A stretch of 64,000 nt of DNA from Streptomyces ochraceiscleroticus (GTDB lineage: Bacteria; Actinomycetota; Actinomycetes; Streptomycetales; Streptomycetaceae). A program made the position numbers and the translations under genes. The notes beneath the pieces are model-generated. The model was not told the DNA's origin. It saw only the letters and a list, made by a program, of their open reading frames with translations, and did no database searches. How positions within the stretch are numbered: position 1 is the first letter of the stretch; every line of letters starts with the position of its first letter. This document shows, piece by piece, positions 6,033 to 15,819 of the stretch. The stretch spans positions 1-64,000 of the forward strand of contig NZ_JOAX01000003.1 of the NCBI RefSeq assembly GCF_000720485.1. Reading direction: 5' to 3'.

Positions 6033-9000
6033 GTGCAGGGACGTTTCAAGAGGGATGGCAGCGCTGCGGCTGACCCGGAGCTGCGCGGCGGGACCGACCG
6101 CGCCTCCTCGCAGCAGCGCGCCCAGAGCAACGGTCCGGCGAGCGGCACGTTGCCGACCGACCGGACCGACCCGGCGCCGGCCGGCGACTCCGCCGCCGAG
6201 CGCCCCAAGGCCAAGGGCCCCGTGGGCCCCGGGGCCCGTCTGTCGCTGCGCAACTGGCGCATCAGCACGCGCCTGGTCTCCCTGATCGCTCTGCCCGTGG
6301 TCGCGGCCACCACGCTGGGCGGCCTGCGGATCAGCAGCGAGCTGGACAACATGGACCAGCTCGACCGGATGCAGCTCCTCACGGAGATGACGCGGCAGGC
6401 CACCGAGCTCGCCGACGCGCTCCAGGAGGAGCGGGACCGTTCGGCGGGCCCGCTGGCCGGCTCCGGCAACACCAAGGACGACACCGATGTGGTGGCGCCG
6501 CGCGAGGAGACCGACCGCGCGATCAAGTCCTTCAAGGAGCACACCGACGACGTCGACTCCGCGCGCGGCTCGATGGCCGGCGTGCGCGCCACGATCGTCG
6601 ACATCCAGCGCCAGCTCGGCACCCTCAACGAGGTACGGAACAAGGCGTACTCCGACAAGGAGAACGTCGCCCAGACCGTCACCGCGTACAACCAGCTCAT
6701 CACGTCCCTGCTCGCGCTCTCCCAGGACATGGCGCAGGCGACCAGCAGCCCGGAGATGATCCAGAGCACCCGCTCCCTGGCCGCGTTCTCCTCCGCCAAG
6801 GAGTACGCGTCGATGCAGCGGGCGTTCGTCAGCGCCGGTCTGTCGAACAAGGGCCACGCGCACCTGTCCGCGAACGACCGGCTGGCCGGCCGTACCGCCG
6901 AGGACAACGAGGAGTCCGCGCTCAAGCGGTTCTCCAACATCTACCCCGGCGCCGCCTCCCTCATGGAGGGCCTGGACAGCGGCAACGACGACATCGAGCA
7001 CGCGAACTCCTTCGCGGACCGCAGCTTCAAGACCGAGTCGGGCATCCGCGGTGAGCAGATGTCGTACCTGGACTGGTACGACCTCGACACCAACAAGATC
7101 AACCTGATGTCGCGGATCGAGACGACGCTGCTCTCCCAGATGGAGCAGAAGTCCCGCGAGCTGCGCAACGACGCCACCACCGGCGCGATCCTCAACGGCG
7201 CCGTGATCCTGCTCGTCCTGGGCATCTCGCTCATCGGCGCGTTCGTCGTCTCCCGCTCCATGGTCCGCTCACTGCGCCGGCTGCAGGACACCGCGCAGAC
7301 GGTCTCCCAGAAGCGCCTTCCCGAGCTGGTCAAGCACCTCTCCGAGGCCGACCCGCAGGACGTGGACACCTCGGTCGAGTCCGTCGGCGTGCACAGCCGG
7401 GACGAGATCGGCAAGGTGGCCACCGCGTTCGACGAGGTGCACCGCGAGGCCGTCCGGCTGGCGTCCGAGCAGGCGCTGCTGCGGGGCAACGTCAACGCGA
7501 TGTTCACCAACCTCTCGCGGCGGTCGCAGGGCCTCATCCAGCGCCAGCTCTCGCTGATCTCGGAGCTGGAGTCCCGCGAGGCCGACCCCGACCAGCTCTC
7601 CTCGCTCTTCAAGCTCGACCACCTCGCGACCCGAATGCGCCGTAACGGCGAGAACCTCCTCGTCCTCGCGGGCGAGGAGCCGGGCCGCCGCTGGACCCGC
7701 CCGGTCCCGCTGGTCGACGTGCTGCGCGCCGCCGCCTCCGAGGTGGAGCAGTACGAGCGCATCGAACTGAGCGCGGTACCGACCACCGAGGTCGCCGGCC
7801 GCGTCGTCAACGACCTCGTGCACCTCCTCGCCGAGCTGCTGGAGAACGCCACCTCGTTCTCCTCGCCGCAGACCAAGGTCAAGGTCACCGGTCACGCGCT
7901 GCCCGACGGCCGCGTCCTGGTCGAGATCCACGACACCGGCATCGGCCTCTCCCCCGAGGACCTCTCGGCGATCAACGAGCGCCTCGCCAGCCCGCCGACC
8001 GTGGACGTCTCGGTGTCCCGCCGGATGGGCCTCTTCGTGGTCGGCCGCCTGTCCCTGCGGCACGGCATCCGCGTCCAGCTCCGTCCCTCCGACTCCGGTG
8101 GTACGACGGCCCTGGTCATGCTGCCGGTGGACGTCGCGCAGAGCGGCGGCGCCGGCAAGAAGCCCGGCCCGGGCGGCAAGTCCGCCGGCGGCCGCGGCGC
8201 CGGTGACGCGGGCGGCCAGCACTCCAGCCGCCTCGCGGGCCTGCAGCCGCGCGGCCAGATGGGCGCCGGCCCCCGTACCGCGCTGCCCACCCGCCCCGGA
8301 GCGGGCGCGCCCGGCGGTGCCCCCGGTGCCCCGGCCCGTACGCAGAACGACGCCTTCGGCAGCCGTCCCGCGGCCCCCGCCGGCCAGGACCGGCCCACGC
8401 TGCCGGTGCGCGGCGGCGAGCCGGCCCAGCCGCCGGCCGCGAGCCACCAGCCGACCGTCGCCCCGCCCACCGGCGCGCCCGCGCCGCGCGGCGAGCGGCC
8501 GCAGCTCCCCACCCGCAGCCCGGCCGGCGAGCTGACCGGCGGCCCCTCCGGCGCGGAGTCCGCGCCGCGGGAGCCCGGCCAGCAGCCCGGCTCGAGCTGG
8601 GGTGCGCGGCGCGAGCGCGGCGAGGCGGCCGGCGACTGGCCGCTGGCGCCCCGCCAGGGCCAGGAGGACCACCCGCGCGGCCACGAGGAGCCGGAGAGCA
8701 CCGGCCGGCACGGCCGTGCCGAGATATCCGGCCAGTACGGGCGCCCCGAGACCACCGGGCAGTTCGAGCGCCCGGCGGCCGGCGGCCCCGGTGACACGGC
8801 GCAGTTCGAGCGCCCGGACTTCGGCGGCCGGCGCCCCGGCACGAACGTCCCGGAGCGCGGCGCGTCCCCCGCACAGGGCGCCCCGCAGGACGACCGGCCG
8901 ATGTGGAGCGGCGAGTTCGAGCTGCCCTCGGCGCCGTCCTCCGCCCTGCCCGCCGAGGAGGCGCCCGCCGCTCCCCCGGCGCCGGACCGGCCCACCAGCC

Positions 9001-9737
9001 CGATGTGGAGCGGCGAGTTCGCTCCGCAGTCCGAGCAGAACGGCCGCCCCGCCGAGGAGAGCGCCCCGGCGCCCGCCCGCGGCGAGGAGGCCCCGGCCCG
9101 CGGCGGCCAGGCGTACGACAACGACTCCTTCGGCCGGGACGACTCCTTCGGCCGGGAGGACGACTTCGGCCGGGACGGTGCCTTCGGGCGCGCGCCCCGG
9201 ACCGGTGAGGTCCCCGTACAGCAGCAGCCGTACTCCGCTCCGGACGACGCCGACCTGCTCGGCGGCCCCGCGCCGCGGAGCACGGGCGACGCGGGTTCGC
9301 CGATCTTCGACACGATCGAGTCGAATTGGTTCACCCAGCCGGGCGGCAGCGCGGCCGAGGAGCCCGTGAGCCGGCCGCAGAGCGCCCCGGAGGCGCCGCG
9401 GCTGCCCCGGCGCGAGCCGGCCGGCAACGGCGCTCAGGCGCAGGCCGAGTGGCGTTCCTCGCCCAACGACGACGTCTGGCGCCGGGCCGAGCAGGTCCGG
9501 CAGCCCGCGGCCGGCGGGGTCACCACCTCCGGGCTGCCGCGCCGCGTCCCGCGTGCGAACCTCGTCGCAGGCACCGCGCAGCAGGAGCAGCGTCCGGGCG
9601 GCCCGCAGGTCTCCCGTTCGCCCGACGACGTGCGCGGCCGGCTGACCAATCTCCGCCGGGGCATCCAGCAGGGCCGGCAGGCCGGGCACACCGGCACGCA
9701 CCCCGTCGTGGACCCCACTCACCAGCAGGAGCGTTAG
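6033..9737 (+). CDS. cvnA1: Conservon sensor kinase-like protein CvnA1
   Basis: A 1234-residue membrane protein, first gene of a conservon encoding a G-protein-like signalling complex. Start GTG 6033 (MQGRFKRDGS) has GAGG 11 bases upstream; the open frame extends further upstream without coding character. TM1 lies near residues 81-98, an extracytoplasmic nitrate-sensor-like helical domain at about 100-385, TM2 near 388-410, then a HAMP-like linker and a histidine-kinase-type ATPase domain at about 590-695 (N-box ELLENA, G1 box DTGIGL, MGLFVVGRL). No clear phosphoacceptor H-box is visible. The C-terminal 530 residues are a Pro/Gly-rich disordered tail with internal repeats (MWSGEF twice, QFERP twice, several DSFGR-like units). 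The numbering follows S. coelicolor conservon 1 by synteny. Confidence 0.93.
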   Translation: MQGRFKRDGSAAADPELRGGTDRASSQQRAQSNGPASGTLPTDRTDPAPAGDSAAERPKAKGPVGPGARLSLRNWRISTRLVSLIALPVVAATTLGGLRISSELDNMDQLDRMQLLTEMTRQATELADALQEERDRSAGPLAGSGNTKDDTDVVAPREETDRAIKSFKEHTDDVDSARGSMAGVRATIVDIQRQLGTLNEVRNKAYSDKENVAQTVTAYNQLITSLLALSQDMAQATSSPEMIQSTRSLAAFSSAKEYASMQRAFVSAGLSNKGHAHLSANDRLAGRTAEDNEESALKRFSNIYPGAASLMEGLDSGNDDIEHANSFADRSFKTESGIRGEQMSYLDWYDLDTNKINLMSRIETTLLSQMEQKSRELRNDATTGAILNGAVILLVLGISLIGAFVVSRSMVRSLRRLQDTAQTVSQKRLPELVKHLSEADPQDVDTSVESVGVHSRDEIGKVATAFDEVHREAVRLASEQALLRGNVNAMFTNLSRRSQGLIQRQLSLISELESREADPDQLSSLFKLDHLATRMRRNGENLLVLAGEEPGRRWTRPVPLVDVLRAAASEVEQYERIELSAVPTTEVAGRVVNDLVHLLAELLENATSFSSPQTKVKVTGHALPDGRVLVEIHDTGIGLSPEDLSAINERLASPPTVDVSVSRRMGLFVVGRLSLRHGIRVQLRPSDSGGTTALVMLPVDVAQSGGAGKKPGPGGKSAGGRGAGDAGGQHSSRLAGLQPRGQMGAGPRTALPTRPGAGAPGGAPGAPARTQNDAFGSRPAAPAGQDRPTLPVRGGEPAQPPAASHQPTVAPPTGAPAPRGERPQLPTRSPAGELTGGPSGAESAPREPGQQPGSSWGARRERGEAAGDWPLAPRQGQEDHPRGHEEPESTGRHGRAEISGQYGRPETTGQFERPAAGGPGDTAQFERPDFGGRRPGTNVPERGASPAQGAPQDDRPMWSGEFELPSAPSSALPAEEAPAAPPAPDRPTSPMWSGEFAPQSEQNGRPAEESAPAPARGEEAPARGGQAYDNDSFGRDDSFGREDDFGRDGAFGRAPRTGEVPVQQQPYSAPDDADLLGGPAPRSTGDAGSPIFDTIESNWFTQPGGSAAEEPVSRPQSAPEAPRLPRREPAGNGAQAQAEWRSSPNDDVWRRAEQVRQPAAGGVTTSGLPRRVPRANLVAGTAQQEQRPGGPQVSRSPDDVRGRLTNLRRGIQQGRQAGHTGTHPVVDPTHQQER

Positions 9738-10160
9738 TTGAGTCCGATGAGCCAGGCGGCGCAGAACCTGAACTGGTTGATCACCAATTTCGTGGACAAC
9801 ACCCCTGGGGTGTCCCACACGGTGGTCGTCTCGGTCGACGGTCTGCTGCTCGCGATGTCCGAGGGCTTCCCGCGGGACCGGGCCGACCAGCTCGCCGCGG
9901 TGGCCTCCGGGCTCACCTCCCTGACATCCGGCGCGTCCCGCATCTTCGAGGGCGGGAACGTCAACCAGACCGTGGTGGAGATGGAGCGCGGCTTCCTCTT
10001 CCTCATGTCCATCTCGGACGGCTCGTCGCTGGCCGTACTGGCGCACCCCGAGTGCGACATCGGCCTCGTCGGTTACGAGATGGCCCTGCTCGTGGACCGT
10101 GCGGGCGGCGTGCTGACGCCGGACCTGCGGGCCGAGCTGCAGGGCAGTCTGCTGAACTGA
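9738..10160 (+). CDS. cvnB1: Conservon roadblock/LC7 protein CvnB1
   Basis: A 140-residue roadblock/LC7-domain protein, a small dimeric partner of Ras-like GTPases that binds CvnA and CvnD in characterised conservons. The TTG at 9738 directly abuts the cvnA1 stop and has AGGAG six bases upstream. The ATG at 9747 is an alternative with poorer spacing. It differs from CvnB2 at only five positions out of 140. Confidence 0.93.
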   Translation: MSPMSQAAQNLNWLITNFVDNTPGVSHTVVVSVDGLLLAMSEGFPRDRADQLAAVASGLTSLTSGASRIFEGGNVNQTVVEMERGFLFLMSISDGSSLAVLAHPECDIGLVGYEMALLVDRAGGVLTPDLRAELQGSLLN

Positions 10161-10239
10161 TCCACCACCGACCCCACGTGCCGAAGAACCCCCCACCGGC
10201 CCGATCCGACGACAGCCAGTTGTCCAGCCCGGAGGACCC

Positions 10240-10650
10240 ATGACCCCGCCACCCGCTTCGCCCGGCCCGTACGGCTATACCAGCCAGCCGTACGGCGACG
10301 ACGGGGGCGACCAGCCACTGGTCCGCCCTTATGCGATGACCGGAGGCCGGACCCGGCCGCGCTACCAGCTCGCCATCGAGGCGCTGGTCAGCACCACGGC
10401 CGATCCCTCCCAGCTGCCCGGGCTGCTGCCGGAGCACCAGCGCATCTGCCATCTGTGCGCCGAGGTGAAGTCGGTGGCGGAGGTCTCCGCGCTGCTGCAC
10501 ATACCGCTCGGCGTGGCCAGAATCCTGGTCGCCGACCTGGCCGAGGCCGGCATGGTGGCGATCCACCAGCCCGGCGGCAGCGGTGAGGCCGGCGGCACGC
10601 CCGATGTGACCTTGCTGGAGAGGGTGCTCAGTGGACTTCGCAAGCTCTGA
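10240..10650 (+). CDS. cvnC1: Conservon DUF742 protein CvnC1
   Basis: A 136-residue DUF742 protein of the conservon complex. A short Pro/Gly/Tyr-rich N-terminus (residues 1-25) precedes the conserved core beginning LVRPYAMTGGRTRP, with a winged-helix-like part (SVAEVSALLHIPLGVARILVADL). ATG 10240 follows GGAGG. Its last 20 bases overlap the start of cvnD1, giving tight coupling. It lies 79 bases after cvnB1. Confidence 0.93.
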   Translation: MTPPPASPGPYGYTSQPYGDDGGDQPLVRPYAMTGGRTRPRYQLAIEALVSTTADPSQLPGLLPEHQRICHLCAEVKSVAEVSALLHIPLGVARILVADLAEAGMVAIHQPGGSGEAGGTPDVTLLERVLSGLRKL

Positions 10651-11209
10651 CGCCGCGTCCCGTTCGACCACGTCCGCGAAGATCGTGGTGGCGGGCGGTT
10701 TCGGCGTGGGCAAAACCACCTTTGTCGGGGCGGTTTCCGAGATCAATCCGCTGCGTACCGAGGCCGTGATGACGTCCGCTTCCGCGGGCATCGACGACCT
10801 CAGTCACGTGCAGGACAAGACGACGACCACCGTCGCCATGGATTTCGGGCGTATCACCCTCGATCAGGATTTGATTCTTTATCTCTTCGGCACGCCCGGC
10901 CAGGACCGTTTCTGGTTCATGTGGGATGATCTGGTCCGCGGTGCGATCGGTGCCGTGGTACTCGTCGACACCCGCCGGCTCTCCGACTGCTTCCCCGCGG
11001 TCGACTACTTCGAGAACAGCGGGCTGCCTTTCGTGATCGCGCTGAACGGCTTCGACGGGCAGCAGCCCTACACCCCGGACGAGGTGCGGGAAGCGCTGCA
11101 GATCGGCCCCGACACGCCGATCATCACCACCGATGCCCGGCACCGCGGCGAGGCCAAGGGTGCCCTCATCACGCTCGTCGAACACGCTCTTATGGCGCGG
11201 CTCAAGTAG
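10631..11209 (+). CDS. cvnD1: Conservon Ras-like GTPase CvnD1
   Basis: A 192-residue small GTP-binding protein. The P-loop reads GGFGVGKTT near residues 22-30 and switch II reads GTPGQDRF. The usual NKxD specificity motif is replaced by LNGFD, as in other bacterial MglA/CvnD-type GTPases. Start GTG 10631 lies inside the 3' end of cvnC1. It is predicted to switch the membrane-associated CvnABC assembly in response to CvnA. Confidence 0.94.
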   Translation: MDFASSDAASRSTTSAKIVVAGGFGVGKTTFVGAVSEINPLRTEAVMTSASAGIDDLSHVQDKTTTTVAMDFGRITLDQDLILYLFGTPGQDRFWFMWDDLVRGAIGAVVLVDTRRLSDCFPAVDYFENSGLPFVIALNGFDGQQPYTPDEVREALQIGPDTPIITTDARHRGEAKGALITLVEHALMARLK

Positions 11210-11540
11210 CGCTGCCGTATGGTCAGTTGCGCCGGGGTGCGCTGTGTCCTTGGACACGCCGGGCCCCGGCGTTCATAACGTTTCGACAGAGAAATCCCGG
11301 GACCTCGACACCGGATGCGCACAGCTGGTTCCGCTGTGTTCACTTTCCCCTCGGCTTTTGCCGCGCCTCGCCCTTAACGCCCCTTTTATCTGGCGTCCCG
11401 CAGGGCTTGCTCATCTTGTGCGCACTGTTTGGAACGCACGGCCCTGACGTGCTGGAATTCGCTGAACTCCGGAGTAGGTAACGCCCAGAACGAAAACGGC
11501 ACAGCGAGATACGTGCCGGCGCCGAGAGGTTGTTGGTCGA
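11210..11540. other. Intergenic region between the two conservons
   Basis: A 331-base gap with no credible gene. The GAGAGG ribosome-binding site of cvnA2 is at its right end. The promoter of conservon 2 must lie here, but I cannot fix a -35/-10 pair. No terminator-like stem of the strength seen elsewhere follows cvnD1. Confidence 0.55.
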
Positions 11541-14500
11541 GTGAGGCGAAGCAAGTCGGGCCCCGCGCCGCAGCAGGCGGCGCAGCGGGGCAACTTCACA
11601 CCGCCGCCGCGTCATACGGCGTCGCCTTCCGACGCGCCCGAAAGTCCGCTGAGCAGCCAGCCCGCGCGGGGCAGCCGGATGTCCCCGCGCAACTGGCGCG
11701 TGGCCACGCGGCTGAACGCGATCCTGCTGCTTCCCGTGATCCTGGCGCTGATCTTCGCCGGGCTGCGGGTGAACACCTCGGTCTCGACCTGGAACGAAGC
11801 CCAGGACGCCGAGAACACCGCGAAGCTGGTCCAGGCGGCCGCCTCCTACGGCCAGGCCCTCGTCGACGAGCGGGACCGCACCGCGGCGCCGCTCCTCCAG
11901 GGCAAGCAGAACGACCCGGTCGTCCGGAACGCGCGGGCCGAGACCGACGCCGCCGCCGCCGACTTCCACGACGCGGTCCGGAACATGCCCGACAAGCCGG
12001 GCCTCAAGCGCCGCCTCGCGGTCTTCGAGAAGGTCGAGCCCAAGCTCCAGGTGCTGCGCAAGGCCGCCTACACCTCGCAGCTCACCGGTGTGCAGACCGA
12101 GGAGGGCTACACCGAGGTCCAGCACCCGCTGATGGAGTTCTCCAACGAGCTGGGTCTGGGCACCGGCAACATCACCTCCTACGGACGCACGGTCTACGCC
12201 GTCTCGCTGGCGAAGGCCGCCACCTCCCTGCAGCGCTCCATCGGCACCCACCTGCTGGTGCACCCGGCGACGGGCGCCAAGGAGCGCAAGAAGCAGCTCA
12301 CCGCCTTCGCGTCGTACGCCTACCTGGAGAACATCGCCATCGGCGAGTACACCTCCGGCGGCACCCCCGAGGACGTCGAGCGGCTGAAGACGGACTCCGC
12401 GGCCCTCAAGAAGAAGGGCCAGGAGCAGGCGGCCAAGGCGCGGAAGCAGGCGATCGCGGCCGGCCGGGCGTTCCAGGCTCCGCCGTCCATCGACGCGATG
12501 GTCCAGGCGATCTCCTCCGGCGCTTCGCCGCAGCTCCTGGCCGCCAAGGGCGTCACGCCGCAGACCTGGTTCGCGGCGTCCACCGGCAAGTTCGACATGT
12601 ACCGCGGCATCGAGGAGGACCTCGCCGACAAGGCGGTGGCCGAGGCCGCGCAGATCGCCGACGACGCGCAGCAGACCACCTTCGTGGACTCCGGCGTCGC
12701 GCTCGGCGCGCTGATCATCGCCTTCCTCATCGCCGGCCTGATGGCCCGCTCGATGACCCGCAACATGCAGGAGCTGCGCACCGCCGCCTTCGGCATCGCC
12801 GAGCAGCGGCTGCCGATGCTGGTCGACCAGCTCTCCCGTACGGATCCGGGCCGGGTCGACACCCGCGTCAAGCCGATCCCGATCTCCACCACCGACGAGA
12901 TCGGCGAGGTCGCCCGCGCGTTCGACCAGGTCCACCGCGAGGCCGTGCGGCTGGCCGCCGAGCAGGCGCTGCTGCGGGGCAACGTCAACGCGATCTTCAC
13001 CAACCTCTCGCGCCGTAACCAGGGCCTGATCGAGCGGCAGCTGACGCTCATCACGGAGCTGGAGAACAACGAGGCGGACCCGGACCAGCTGGAGAACCTC
13101 TTCAGCCTGGACCACCTCGCCACCCGTATGCGGCGCAACGGCGAGAACCTCCTCATCCTCGCGGGCGAGGAGCCGGGCCGCCGCTGGACCCAGCCGGTCC
13201 CGCTGGTCGACGTGCTGCGCGCGGCCACCTCCGAGGTGGAGTCCTACGAGCGCATCGAGCTCCAGGGCTTCCCCGAGAGCGAGATCCACGGCCAGGCCGT
13301 CACCGACCTCGTGCACCTGCTGTCCGAGCTGCTGGAGAACGCCACCACGTTCTCCTCGCCGCAGACCAAGGTGCGGGTCACCGCGACCCGTCTCCCCGAC
13401 GGCCGCGTGATGATCGAGATCCACGACAAGGGCATCGGGCTCACCCCCGAGGACTTCGCGGACATCAACCACAAGCTGGCCAACCCGCCGACCGTCGACA
13501 TCGCGATCTCCCAGCGCATGGGCCTCTTCGTGGTCGGCCGGCTGGCGGACCGGCACGGCATCCGCGTCCAGCTCCGCCCCTCGGGCGAGCAGGCCGGGAC
13601 CACCTCGCTGGTCATGCTGCCGGAGGCGATCACCCACGGCGGTGGCGGCGAGGACCAGTTCGAGGACGACTTCACGGTCTCCCGGATCATGCCGGAGCAC
13701 CCGCAGTCGTTCCAGCAGCCCGAGGACATGCGGACCGCCGCCGAGCTCGGCTTCGACGACCACTACCGGCCGTCGGACGACTCCGCGGACCTGGACCCCG
13801 TGGGCCGCTCGCTGCTCCGCGAGGAGCGCCGCGCGGCGCTGGAGGCACAGAACGGCGCTCCGCGGCACGGTGCGCCGGGCCAGGAGCCCGCGCAGCACCC
13901 GGCGCAGGACTTCGGCGGGCTCCCCCGGCGCGCCGAAGCGGAGGGCTCGGGCGCCGCGTACGACGGCTTCCAGGAGCAGCCGTACGCCCCCCAGGAGGCC
14001 ACGGGCCGGCAGTCCTACGACGGTCCGGCCGGTGCCTACGACGACCGCTCCTTCGGTGGTCAGAACCTGTTCGACCAGGGCTCTTCGGGGCTCAACGGCG
14101 AGCAGCCGCAGTACTCCGCAGACGGCCGGCAGGGCCCCGGACGGAGCGAACCGGCTCCGTTCCAGGGCTACTTCGGCGGTCAAGCGGAATCGGACCACAA
14201 TGGTCCCGACGCTCCCGCGCAGCCGCAGGAACGCGTAGCATTCGATCGTCCGGGTCCCACCCCGAGCGAAACCCACTCCCTGACCGACGCCGGCCTTCCG
14301 CGCCGCGGAGGTGACAAGGCCCCCGGGCAGCAGGAGTGGCAGCAGCCCGAGGAGCCGGCGTCGCCCCCGCAACAGCGGAGCACGTCGGAGGACAGCTTTG
14401 GTTGGCGTACTGCCAACGATGAGCGCTGGCAGCGGGCGGAGCAGCTTCGCGAGCCGAAGGCAGGCGGGATCACCTCCTCCGGTCTCCCCCGGCGGGTGCC

Positions 14501-14699
14501 CAAGGCCAATTTGGTCGAGGGCACCGCGGAGCAGACGCAGCAGGGCGGCCCTCAGGTCTCCCGTGCGCCCGAGGACGTCCGGGGCAGGCTGAGCAACCTG
14601 CGCCGCGGTGTCCAGCAGGGACGCAGTGCCGGTATGGAGTCACCCAAGAATGACCAACAGGGCTTCGGCCCCGGCAGCACCTACGATCAGGAGCGTTAG
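11541..14699 (+). CDS. cvnA2: Conservon sensor kinase-like protein CvnA2
   Basis: A 1052-residue paralogue of CvnA1 with the same plan: short basic cytoplasmic N-terminus, TM1 near residues 56-75, extracytoplasmic helical sensor domain to about 385, TM2 near 386-405, HAMP-like linker, ATPase domain near 586-695 (ELLENA, DKGIGL, MGLFVVGRL), and a disordered tail of about 360 residues. GTG 11541 has GAGAGG ten bases upstream. The ATPase half is very similar to CvnA1, while the extracytoplasmic domain and tail diverge strongly, suggesting different input signals and partners. Confidence 0.94.
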   Translation: MRRSKSGPAPQQAAQRGNFTPPPRHTASPSDAPESPLSSQPARGSRMSPRNWRVATRLNAILLLPVILALIFAGLRVNTSVSTWNEAQDAENTAKLVQAAASYGQALVDERDRTAAPLLQGKQNDPVVRNARAETDAAAADFHDAVRNMPDKPGLKRRLAVFEKVEPKLQVLRKAAYTSQLTGVQTEEGYTEVQHPLMEFSNELGLGTGNITSYGRTVYAVSLAKAATSLQRSIGTHLLVHPATGAKERKKQLTAFASYAYLENIAIGEYTSGGTPEDVERLKTDSAALKKKGQEQAAKARKQAIAAGRAFQAPPSIDAMVQAISSGASPQLLAAKGVTPQTWFAASTGKFDMYRGIEEDLADKAVAEAAQIADDAQQTTFVDSGVALGALIIAFLIAGLMARSMTRNMQELRTAAFGIAEQRLPMLVDQLSRTDPGRVDTRVKPIPISTTDEIGEVARAFDQVHREAVRLAAEQALLRGNVNAIFTNLSRRNQGLIERQLTLITELENNEADPDQLENLFSLDHLATRMRRNGENLLILAGEEPGRRWTQPVPLVDVLRAATSEVESYERIELQGFPESEIHGQAVTDLVHLLSELLENATTFSSPQTKVRVTATRLPDGRVMIEIHDKGIGLTPEDFADINHKLANPPTVDIAISQRMGLFVVGRLADRHGIRVQLRPSGEQAGTTSLVMLPEAITHGGGGEDQFEDDFTVSRIMPEHPQSFQQPEDMRTAAELGFDDHYRPSDDSADLDPVGRSLLREERRAALEAQNGAPRHGAPGQEPAQHPAQDFGGLPRRAEAEGSGAAYDGFQEQPYAPQEATGRQSYDGPAGAYDDRSFGGQNLFDQGSSGLNGEQPQYSADGRQGPGRSEPAPFQGYFGGQAESDHNGPDAPAQPQERVAFDRPGPTPSETHSLTDAGLPRRGGDKAPGQQEWQQPEEPASPPQQRSTSEDSFGWRTANDERWQRAEQLREPKAGGITSSGLPRRVPKANLVEGTAEQTQQGGPQVSRAPEDVRGRLSNLRRGVQQGRSAGMESPKNDQQGFGPGSTYDQER

Positions 14700-14700
14700 T

Positions 14701-15123
14701 GTGAGCCCGATGAGCCAGGCGGCGCAGAACCTGAACTGGTTGATCACCAACTTCGTGGACAACACCCCCGGTGTGTCCCACACGGTCGTGGTCTCCGCAG
14801 ACGGTCTCCTCCTCGCCATGTCCGAGGGGTTTCCTCGGGACAGAGCCGATCAGTTGGCGGCGGTGGCCTCCGGGCTCACCTCGCTGACCTCGGGTGCCTC
14901 CCGCATTTTCGAAGGCGGGAGCGTCAACCAGACCGTGGTGGAGATGGAGCGCGGGTTCCTCTTCATCATGTCCGTCTCGGACGGATCGTCGCTGGCCGTA
15001 CTGGCGCACCCCGAGTGCGACATCGGCCTCGTCGGTTACGAGATGGCTCTGCTGGTCGACCGCGCGGGCAGCGTTCTCACGCCCGACCTGCGCGCCGAAC
15101 TGCAGGGCAGCCTTCTCAACTGA
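14701..15123 (+). CDS. cvnB2: Conservon roadblock/LC7 protein CvnB2
   Basis: A 140-residue roadblock/LC7 protein. The GTG at 14701 begins one base after the cvnA2 stop, behind the same AGGAG motif used by cvnB1. The frame is open for 31 further upstream codons inside cvnA2, but that extension does not fit the family. It is nearly identical to CvnB1. Confidence 0.94.
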   Translation: MSPMSQAAQNLNWLITNFVDNTPGVSHTVVVSADGLLLAMSEGFPRDRADQLAAVASGLTSLTSGASRIFEGGSVNQTVVEMERGFLFIMSVSDGSSLAVLAHPECDIGLVGYEMALLVDRAGSVLTPDLRAELQGSLLN

Positions 15124-15207
15124 CAGACAGGCAGTGCGTTTCTCGCCACCGCACCATAGGGTGCGGTGGCGCGACCGGCGTCGGATTGGCAAGTTGGAGG
15201 AGGAAAC

Positions 15208-15819
15208 GTGGCAACGCCCCCTAGCGGATACCCGTACGATTCCGGGCATCTGCCCGAGTCGCAGGGCGAAACCCAGTACAACCGCTTCAACTTCCCGTCC
15301 GCGCCGAGTCGTCGGCAGCAGCGGCCCGCGCCGCAGCACCAGCCCTACGACACGACGTACGGCAGCCCCTCCCCGTCTCCTTACGGCTACGGCGACGAGG
15401 GGCCCCGGGTTCCGCGGATAGAACCGGTGCAGCCGCCGCAGCGGCGCGCCGAGCCGTCGGCACCGACCGGTGGCGCGCAGAACCCGCTGGTCCGCCCGTA
15501 CGCCATGACCGGGGGCCGCACCCGGCCGCGCTACCAGCTTGCCATCGAGGCACTGGTGCACACCACGGCCGGTCAGTCCCAGCTGCAGGGCCAGCTGCCG
15601 GAGCATCAGCGCATCTGCCATCTGTGCCGCGAGATCAAGTCGGTCGCCGAGATCTCCGCGCTCCTCTCCATCCCCCTCGGCGTCGCCCGGATCCTCGTCG
15701 CCGACCTGGCGGAGGCCGGACTCGTCGCCATCCATCAGCCCGGCGGTGACGAGTCCGCCGGCGGACAGCCAGATGTGACACTGCTCGAAAGGGTGCTCAG
15801 TGGACTTCGCAAGCTCTAG
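15208..15819 (+). CDS. cvnC2: Conservon DUF742 protein CvnC2
   Basis: A 203-residue DUF742 protein whose conserved C-terminal core matches CvnC1 but whose Pro/Gln/Tyr-rich N-terminal region is about 70 residues longer. Start GTG 15208 has a strong GGAGGAGG ribosome-binding site. The 3' end overlaps cvnD2 by 20 bases, exactly as in conservon 1. Confidence 0.93.
   Translation: MATPPSGYPYDSGHLPESQGETQYNRFNFPSAPSRRQQRPAPQHQPYDTTYGSPSPSPYGYGDEGPRVPRIEPVQPPQRRAEPSAPTGGAQNPLVRPYAMTGGRTRPRYQLAIEALVHTTAGQSQLQGQLPEHQRICHLCREIKSVAEISALLSIPLGVARILVADLAEAGLVAIHQPGGDESAGGQPDVTLLERVLSGLRKL

Noticed and set aside
7269..10241. 990-codon minus-strand frame across conservon 1
   Set aside because: It lies opposite cvnA1, cvnB1 and the following gap and has shadow-frame composition. 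The conservon genes on the plus strand are unambiguous.
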